A stretch of DNA of 64,000 bases from Symsagittifera roscoffensis (lineage: Eukaryota; Xenacoelomorpha; Acoela; Convolutidae). The stretch spans positions 19,814,660-19,878,659 of the forward strand of contig NC_087069.1 of NCBI RefSeq assembly GCF_963678635.1, read 5' to 3'. Shown here piece by piece: positions 57,255 to 64,000 of the stretch. The stretch's first letter is position 1. The number at the start of each line of letters is the position of its first letter. The notes beneath the pieces are model-generated. The model made no database searches, was not told where the DNA came from, and saw only the letters and a program-made list of their open reading frames with translations. The position numbers and the translations under genes are program-made.

Positions 57255-57734
57255 TAATCACACTATCGAGGTTCCAATTTCTTGTCTATCCTCACAAGAG
57301 CAAGCACAAAGTTAGTTATTGTTCACAACTCGGGCAATAATATAGACGACACAAACGCTGAGGAGCAAGCGTACAAGCTCAAAGTTACGGAGCAACTGAC
57401 AAGAACCCTCAACAATTACCTTGAAGAGAAGTTACTTTTAATAGGAGTTATTCATGATTACATGCAGTTCGAAGATATCACAAGTCAACGATTTGAAGAT
57501 CCTTGCACTTCCAACCAAATTAGTCATCCAAAAGTAGAAGGACTTCGATTGCTCAGTAGATCACGAGTGATGAAATACTTCCAGATTGACGACATCAACA
57601 GAAAAGAAGATATGGAAGAACTACAAAGAAATGGAGTTGAGAAAGTTATCCTTGTGGGTGATATTGAGAACTTCCATCTAATGTCAAGAGCATATAGCTG
57701 GCATATATGCTCAACTCTCTCAGCGGTTACATGA
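57255..57734 (+). CDS. Unassigned open frame, possibly part of a larger gene
   Basis: About 150 open codons with balanced composition, standing out from the AT-rich surroundings. An upstream in-frame TAA lies at 57255-57257; there is no ATG near the start, so it may be an internal or terminal exon. The reading has a Glu/Leu-rich helical part (EEQAYKLKVTEQLTRTL, NNYLEEKLLLIGVIHDYM) and a hydrophobic strand VEKVILVGDIENFH. The last resembles the VILVGD strand (motif II/III area) of UPF1-like superfamily-1 helicases, but the usual Gln-Leu that follows is absent. A link to the helicase-like block at 39.6 kb is conceivable but unproven. It ends with TGA at about 57732-57734. Confidence 0.35.
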
Positions 57735-59700
57735 CAAAAGATGCCTTACCCTAAGATCAAAAACAAAAAAATTTCAGCCGATAAAACACCAGTCCAAAGA
57801 TACCTCAATCTAAAATTCCCCAAGACATAAAATATCAAAACAAAAACAGCAATCCAAGAACATAACAATCAATAAAAAAGAAATAACAAAGAAAAAAGAA
57901 TCAAAATTGAAAGCAAAGGCAATTAATCAATCAAAGCGAAAAAATTGTCGGTTAAAGTTAAAAAACGAAAAAATTTTTGCTGCTAATTACTGGTCTCGAA
58001 AATGAAACTCAAACATCAAAACAGACTAGACTACAAATAAACTGAAAGTGCTTCAAATTAAACAACACCAATTTTGCCAAAATTGGCCAGATTTTTCAGG
58101 TAAATCAAATTGCTACCAAAAAAACAATATTTCAAGACCTTTAAACCAATTTCCATCAAATTGCCATTCTAGTTGTTCAAAAAAGCTAATATTTTTTGTG
58201 CTCGTCTTTTGTTTTCCCTAGATCTATACTTGTTTTCCCAACAGGCCCCCACTCCCAGCATAGCGTACCGTGAACAAAAGTAAATAAACTGGTATTAAAT
58301 TGCTAGAAACTAAGTTTTCGAATACGAGTCGTAATATTGCGTTTCGGCGTTCTCCGGGAGGGTGCATGAAAACTCTATAAGAAAATTGATCAAACAAAAA
58401 CTCTTTAAACGAAAAAATGGCAGAAACTGAAACAAAATTCAAAAAATTAAATATTAATAGTTGCATGAACTTGTTTCTCTTTCAGTCAGATAGCGGTACT
58501 TTTTAGGGATTAACTTGATAAAAGCAAAAAGTGATTTCAGAGGTTAAAATTTTGACTATAGGAATTCAGTTGAATTTTCTCAAGAAACATTTACTTTGAA
58601 GAACGGCTACCTTGAAACAAGTTTGCAATAACTAGATGCCAACGTTTAACAGCATTTGTGATTCGGGCTAGATTTCACACAGCGTTTGGATAACTCTTCC
58701 AAAAATAAATAGGAGTAGTAGATGTTGGAGCAAAAGCGGGGGGGGGGGGGGGGGGGAGCATGGCTGACCCCATGTATTAAGGTACGTTATAAATTTCCGT
58801 TCAGCCATGCTATGTATTAAGATTGGGTATAGAGTCTAAAATGTATTAAGATAAGGAATATCGATGGTAAGATTTCATGGTTTGTGTGATGGTAGGATAA
58901 TGGTAAGAAAAACGTAGTTTTTTTGGTTTTTGAGTGGAAGTGTCTAGTTTTTTTCGCAAAAATTTTGGCGCGTGTTATCTAATTTGTAAATTCCAAAGGT
59001 TACTTACGTGTAGGTTATGTAATGAAGGTCTTTTATTTTGTTTTCTGGTACATGTTAAGTCAATGGTAAGAATTTTGAGCAAAAACTTGAAATTTTTCTG
59101 AAAAAATTTTCAAAAAAAACTTTAAAACACGATAAGATTAGCTATAATTCGACCTAATTTATTATACAATCTTTCTTTCTATCTACTTGAAACAATGCTA
59201 AAACCTACTGAAACTTCGAAAAAAAAAATTTCGAAAAAACGAAATAAATTACAAAGAATGTCTACAATATCGTATAAAAAACTTACTGCCATAATTTACA
59301 CTTACAAATAAAAAACTACACATTTACATAAAAATGATTTTAAAAATTCAACACCTGCACATCATGAATATTTTTCAAGTTTCTCTGGTGGAATTTACAA
59401 AGAAAAAATGCTGAAAAAATGCGTAAAATCCACAGAAATTATCAGTTTTTTGTAGCTTTGTGGGAACCATTCGCCAATACTTTCTCGTAAGAAAAGAAAA
59501 AGTTGTTTTTTTTTCGTCCCAAGGAATCAGCAAAGGAGTAATTTGTTGTCCAATTGTGCTATCATGATCCAGTGTTCCACTCTATCATTTCTTGGGGCGG
59601 AGTTAACATTTGCAAAAGAGTTTTTTGTTACTTGAGGTACTTTATCAGAAGGGTAAGATCCCATGTACTTGAACCTGAGCTCACGAACTCTTTCAATAAT
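57735..59700. other. AT-rich interval with G run and short repeats
   Basis: I see no gene. It includes a 19-base G run with an adjoining hairpin and three ATGTATTAAG repeats (separate entry) and a section around 58860-59070 in which ATGGTAAG or ATGGTAGG recurs five times. The rest is A/T-rich. Confidence 0.55.
58738..58850. repeat. G19 run, 10-base inverted repeat and ATGTATTAAG triplicate
   Basis: Nineteen consecutive G (58738-58756) are followed at once by GCATGGCTGA (58758-58767), which pairs perfectly with TCAGCCATGC (58801-58810). ATGTATTAAG occurs three times, at 58772, 58812 and 58841. The function is unknown; a G run of this length can form G-quadruplexes and is a likely site of length polymorphism or assembly error. 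Confidence 0.85.
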
Positions 59701-60030
59701 TTGCAGGAGTTAAAAACTTTCCATTTTTGCAATTGTTACATCTAAAAACAAAGAAATAGTTTGATAATGTAATTTAGGATAAAAAAGTAAGATTAATGAC
59801 TTACACGCGTATAGGTTTTGAATCAACAAAATCCCATACACAAAACTTATGATCTGGACAAAGCTTATTGAAAATTGTTTTACAGTCTCCAGGTTGCAAA
59901 ATTTTCTTATGTTTTTTTCGCTTAAACAGCGTTTTTTATCTGCTTTTTCTGGAGATTTATGTCTGAAGAAAAACAAAGTAGATAGTACAGAGACAATAAC
60001 AAAGAAAAGTCCCTAAAAAGTTATAATTTT

Positions 60031-61300
60031 TTATAGGTACCTGAAAACTCTAAAAAGTAACACAATTTTAGTGACTCTTCCGAATTTATCAGTTTGAACA
60101 TTTGTTAGTCTTTCTCCAAAGACTATCACTTCCGTTAATGGTTCCAAGGGAATTTGGAAAAACTTTTCTAGTCTCAGGCTTTCTCCACTACGTTCTGGAT
60201 ATTGCAACTGTTCAGCTGCATCCTGTTGTGAAATCAAGTCAAAAACCAGAATAAAGTGATTTTGAAATTCTTTCATAGGAAGAACTGGGAAATCTTTGTT
60301 ATACTGCATTGCTTTCTTTGTTGTAACATAAGAACGACAAGGAGAAGTTGTATCTATTGAAACAATTGCTCTTTCACCCTGAATCATTCTCAGCTCTCTC
60401 AAATAAAATTGTTGATAGATGAAAGGGTTTTCGTGAAAAGATCCTGCAACAGCTGAATTTGTATTCATTGCAACAACTATTCTTCTTATCGGGGTGTTAT
60501 TGAATATATTTTTTTGTATGAATTGGTTTTGACGAGATGGAATGATAAAGGTTCTTGCTACAGTTTCCATGTAATTGTATTGAGCAGGTTCTCTTTCAAC
60601 ATTCCATTGCAAGTATTGATGATTAGGTTCAGCAAAAAAACTTTTCTATTAAACAGCGAACAATCAAAAAACTTCAGACTGACATTTGGATTATCAGATA
60701 ACATGTAAAACTTAGGTCTAGCTCGAATAAGTTTACTTCGAATTTTGGTATTTGGTAGCAACAATTTTTGGCAAACAAACAAATCAATGGCAAGCCTCCC
60801 TTAGAGTGAAAAAGTTATCCATGTTCTTTAGGAACTTGCTCTATCAGTGAACGGATGCATATCAAATGCATCAGAAATTCTTCGAAACTGTATCCATGAC
60901 GAGCAAGTATTACTTTATTACTCACTGCTGACGAGTTGAATTCGTTCGATATTTGTGCCTCATGAGGATATAGTCCATTGGCGTTGTAAACTCTTGTATT
61001 GCTGAAATAAACTTCACAAGTAGAGAATAGAGAAGTTGTTAGATTGCTTACATAAGTTAAGTAAGTTTGTGGTTCCTCATCTGAATCTTCCTCCGATTTT
61101 GCTTTATGTTCTGCTTTTTCTTTTTTTGAAGCATCAAGCAATCTTTCTTTGAATAATTGAAGCTTTAAGCTAAGATGGGTATCACGCATATCCAAGTAGG
61201 GATTACGAGCCGTTTCCAATTCAAACTCAATTTTGCGTTCATCCAGAGATACACTGGGACTCCAATGAAGATTTTGTAAAAGCCCTGTACCAAAAAGGAC
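60031..61300 (-). mobile_element. Polinton fossil: capsid-type structural gene (F54H12.2 family)
   Basis: Minus-strand readings show the family's order: an N-part with IEFELETARNPYLDMRDTHL, a central LFSTCEVYFSNTRVYNANGL, then RARPKFYMLSDNPNVSLKF, and a C-part with PIRRIVVAMNTNSAVAGSF and NPFIYQQFYLREL. Proteins of this pattern are widespread in animal Polintons and related viruses and are thought to be capsid components. The assignment to this family is firm; whether it is a major or minor capsid protein I cannot say from sequence alone. Confidence 0.82.
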
Positions 61301-61680
61301 TTCCGTTCTTACTCATTTCATTTTATTTTGTCAAAAAGGTCTTTGAGAGAGCGACTGTTTTTTGATCTAATTTTTTGAGATATGGATCTGGTTCTACCAG
61401 TTCTATGCTTGTATTTCTTTTTTCATACCACCAATGGTTTTTGAGCTGTTTTTGTTCCCAGTTCTTTTGTAAATGTCTTGAGTTTTTTTACGTCCACTAA
61501 CAATGTCCCCAGTCTCTGGAGCAGTGATTTCAAACAAATCTGCTCCAGTTATTTTTGCCGCTAGGACTATATAATTTTTAATAAAGGGGATTGCGGTTCT
61601 CCCAAGAGTTTATGCGAGAGCTTCAAAACTCTTCCACGTTTTCTTGCATGTCCTAGAAAAATAGGGAAGTCTACTGAGCT
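61300..61680 (-). mobile_element. Polinton fossil: short intervening frame
   Basis: A minus-strand reading AKITGADLFEITAPETGDIV followed by a Lys-rich stretch lies between the two structural genes. Polintons often carry a short basic, core-protein-like gene here. The match is weak and the product unassigned. Confidence 0.4.
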
Positions 61681-61802
61681 TTGAGCAACCATTTCGTATG
61701 AAGTTTAAATCAAAATGATTATTTGAAATCTTGCAAAACCGAAACAAGAGAACAACTCGGGTAATTCCTACAGATACAAAAAAAGTTTTCGCCTTTACTA
61801 TT

Positions 61803-62540
61803 TTATAGTTGTATCTTGATACTATGGAAAGATTTTTTCAACAGTCTTTTAAACTGTAAAATGGTATATGATTGATAATTCATGTACTGTTCTGTAGAAA
61901 TTTTATCTCCACTCTTCACTTTGGGGGTAAATGGAATACAGCGCAATAAGGGAGTTTTTGTATCACTGACTATGTTATATTCTATAATATCAATATGTAT
62001 CATCAAAGAATGTATTCTTATAATGTAGTAAGAAAACTGAGGATAATGTGGACCTTTTTATTTCCTTATAACCCCTGATTGATTTTGCTCTAAATCACAA
62101 CCAAAAATGTGACTCAAGTCAGAACTTTGAATAATAAACACTGATTGATTCTCAGGTGAATGAACGGCAAACTTTTGTGTATTTTTATCTACTGATACAT
62201 ATATTCCGTTCTATTCAAAATCTTGAGCACCAAGACGTTCTCGATTTTTGTTTTTCATGGCTACAACTATATCAACAAAAGTTGGATACAATCCTGGTTC
62301 AAAATACATCGGTACAATCTTTCTTTTCTCCTCAGAACTTTCTCTACCATCTACATTTGTAAACTTCCTCTCTGTATCATTTTGATACAAGAAAAGGTAT
62401 GTTATTTCTGAAATGGTAACCTCCCATTTTCCTTTCAAATGTATGGGTTTGGGTAGAAAATTTGTAAAAGAACTAAGACTATTATTCGGAAAACAATTTA
62501 CAGAAGCGTTGGAAACTAACTCAATAGTAAAAGAATCCAT
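61803..62540 (-). mobile_element. Polinton fossil: MDSF-type structural protein gene
   Basis: The start reads MDSFTIELVSNASVNCFPNN followed by SLSSFTNFLPKPI and GKWEVTISEITY, a signature shared by a structural protein encoded next to the capsid gene in many animal Polintons. The end, with HIDIIEYNIVSDTKTPLLRC, is the matching C-terminal block (IVxD-TKxPLLR). The protein is probably a virion component; its exact role is not known to me. Confidence 0.75.
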
Positions 62541-62583
62541 GACTACTGATCGATAGGAATTTAGTTTAAAAAATGGTGAACCT

Positions 62584-63920
62584 TTAATCTGAACTTTTTC
62601 TCAGCTCTATTTCATAAAATTTTCCCCGAATTTCTTCTTTGTCGAGATCTTTGATGATGCATGTAGGAGGCGTTTTAGTATATATTGCCGAAATTTCAAT
62701 AATTCTATATGTAAATTGTGGTATGTATCCTTTTCGGATTGGAATATCGTTCTTTGAAATTCTCACTCTGTCTCCAACTTTGAATTTTAGTTTCTTATAC
62801 CTTGTTAGAGGTTTTTTATACAGAATTCAGAGGAAATTAGTGTTCTTGACATCTCTAGTTGATTTCCCAAAAGATCTATTGACGCGACATTTCCTTGTAG
62901 AGACAATTCGCGGCAACTTGTGATTGAAGTTTCCACCATGATATTCTATGTAATGATAAATAATGTGTTTTATTGATTGAATGGCTCTCTCTGCAAATGC
63001 AGTTTTTGTTTCACTCATTGTCGAGTAAACTTCAATGTTTTTTTCCTTGAAAATTTTTTTGAAAATTCGCCCTAATTCTGTTCCTTTATCAGCCCAAAGT
63101 TTCGAGAAATTAGTTTTCCGAAAGCTTGCTAAGTGTATTTGGCATATTTAGTTTTCATTGTTTGAACTCTGACAAATCGCAAAAAAACATCAACAGCAAC
63201 CAATAAAGTTTGACTCTATTGTTTTGATTCGCTAGTTTGTCCACAAATGCCAAGTCCATACACCAAATTTCATTGATACATTTTGAAAAAGCTTGAAGCC
63301 TTCGGAAACGTCTGATTTGAGGACCAAACTTTGTATGTAATGTCTTGCTTTGTAAAAATTGTTCCACTTTCTTTTTTGACAATCCACTTGCTATACTCAA
63401 GTTTCGCACAGAACCGTACGCAGCTCTACCCCTAGAATACAATCTGTTTAGACTTACCTTTTCAGATTCTGAAAAGAATACAAGTTTTTCTGTCTTTCGC
63501 TTTGGCATTCTTGTTGATAACAAGTTTAGGTGGAATTTGAGTTGCTTTCAAAATGTTCAAGCAAACATCGGGAAAGTCGGTTTTTTTTTGCTTTAGTGCA
63601 CACACAAAGTCTACAATTGATTCTTTTGTGTCTCGATTATCTAATATGCTTTTTTTCTGACTGACTTAGTCTAACTCTAGGAGAATTCAAAACTAAATCA
63701 ATAAGGTGCTTATTGTTACTCGTTTTCAATTTGCATTTACAGCACTGTAAACATAATTTAAATCTTTTGGTGCGATTTCCTCTTTTTCTTGTTTTTGTTG
63801 CCTCTTTTTATTTTTTTTTGGAAGTGTACACTGTGATTGATATATTGAGTAATGAATTAAAACAAACTGATCCATGCTATGTCAATCGTTTAATGACAAA
63901 AGGAATGATAACAGATATTA
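62584..63920 (-). mobile_element. Polinton fossil: integrase gene (F54H12.3 family)
   Basis: Minus-strand blocks in order: AYGSVRNLSIASGLSKKKVE and QFLQSKTLHTKFGP (helix-turn-helix N-part), INEIWCMDLAFVDKLANQNN and a following LWADKGTELG (core), SETKTAFAERAIQSIKHI (core end) and a C-terminal chromo/SH3-like part with VRISKNDIPIRKGYIPQFT and TCIIKDLDKEEIRGKFYE. This matches the retroviral-type integrase that Polintons carry near one terminus, so the element's end is expected just beyond the right edge. Residues toward 63.9 kb may be the start of this gene or a short preceding gene. Confidence 0.87.
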
Positions 63921-64000
63921 AATAGTTCTCCTTTTATGCAGTGAAGTTCTTCTTCGTGTAATTTATGATAACGAATCTTTACGTGGGTAATCTCTGCCAT

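Larger units (their letters stand above)
59700..64000 (-). mobile_element. Polinton/Maverick fossil, minus strand, running off the right edge
   Basis: Minus-strand genes typical of Polintons occur in order from right to left: integrase of the F54H12.3 type (about 63920-62584), a structural protein beginning MDSF (62540-61803), a short intervening frame (about 61680-61300) and a capsid-type protein of the F54H12.2 type (about 61300-60031). The element is broken, with roughly five to eight breaks in the visible genes. DNA polymerase B, packaging ATPase and protease are not seen in the window, and no terminal inverted repeat was found; the right end lies outside. Composition is as AT-rich as the surroundings, so it has been resident for long. 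Confidence 0.88.

Noticed and set aside
1-64000. tRNA, rRNA and CRISPR signals
   Set aside because: I looked for tRNA T-loop words, cloverleaf-like pairs and short regularly spaced repeats and found nothing convincing. A covariance-model scan would be decisive.

Overview
This window looks like nuclear DNA of an invertebrate animal. It is AT-rich, carries animal-type Ty3/Gypsy LTR retrotransposons, a Polinton/Maverick fossil related to the Caenorhabditis F54H12.2/F54H12.3 proteins, a secreted trypsin-fold gene and eukaryotic splice signals. I cannot name the phylum from the sequence. Two runs of exactly 200 N (12513-12712 and 38273-38472) are fixed-size assembly gaps. Host genes are scarce; most of the window is mobile-element fossils and repeats.

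Layout. 1-3560: GC-richer, badly eroded sequence with a short reverse-transcriptase-like stretch, probably an old plus-strand LTR element. 4930-5799: the one complete, convincing host gene, a single-exon secreted trypsin-like protein in which the catalytic His and Ser are both replaced (Gln and Ala). 7.9-12.7 kb: an old minus-strand Gypsy fossil. 13.2-15.5 kb: copies of dispersed repeats. About 15487-25330: a second minus-strand Gypsy fossil with LTRs, a probable 5-bp target duplication and a near-identical triplication of a 1372-bp internal unit. 26051-32639: a younger plus-strand Gypsy element with ~3% diverged LTRs, an AACAG target duplication and a tRNA-Ser-type primer site. It sits inside a local repeat whose unoccupied paralogue lies at 35.75 kb.

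32.8-36.8 kb: modular repeats, including a 1016-bp tandem duplication that carries a 99-codon frame with two CPxC knuckles, open in both copies. 39570-40186: an open exon-like block with splice signals and helicase-like sequence. 42.5-48 kb: a diverged ~0.68-kb duplication and unassigned coding-like texture. 49.2-53.0 kb: a nested tandem array, ~1054-bp units that each contain ~170-bp sub-repeats. 53.0-55.1 kb: older, diverged repeats. 57.3-57.7 kb: an unassigned open frame. About 59.7-64.0 kb: a minus-strand Polinton fossil with capsid-type genes and integrase, running off the right edge.

The parts do not form a pathway. The window reads as a gene-poor, repeat-rich interval in which elements inserted into pre-existing repeats and some repeats were later re-amplified. 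The most interesting items are the double-substituted pseudo-protease, the triplication that post-dates its host element's insertion, the occupied/empty paralogous site, the duplicated CPxC reading frame and the higher-order tandem array.
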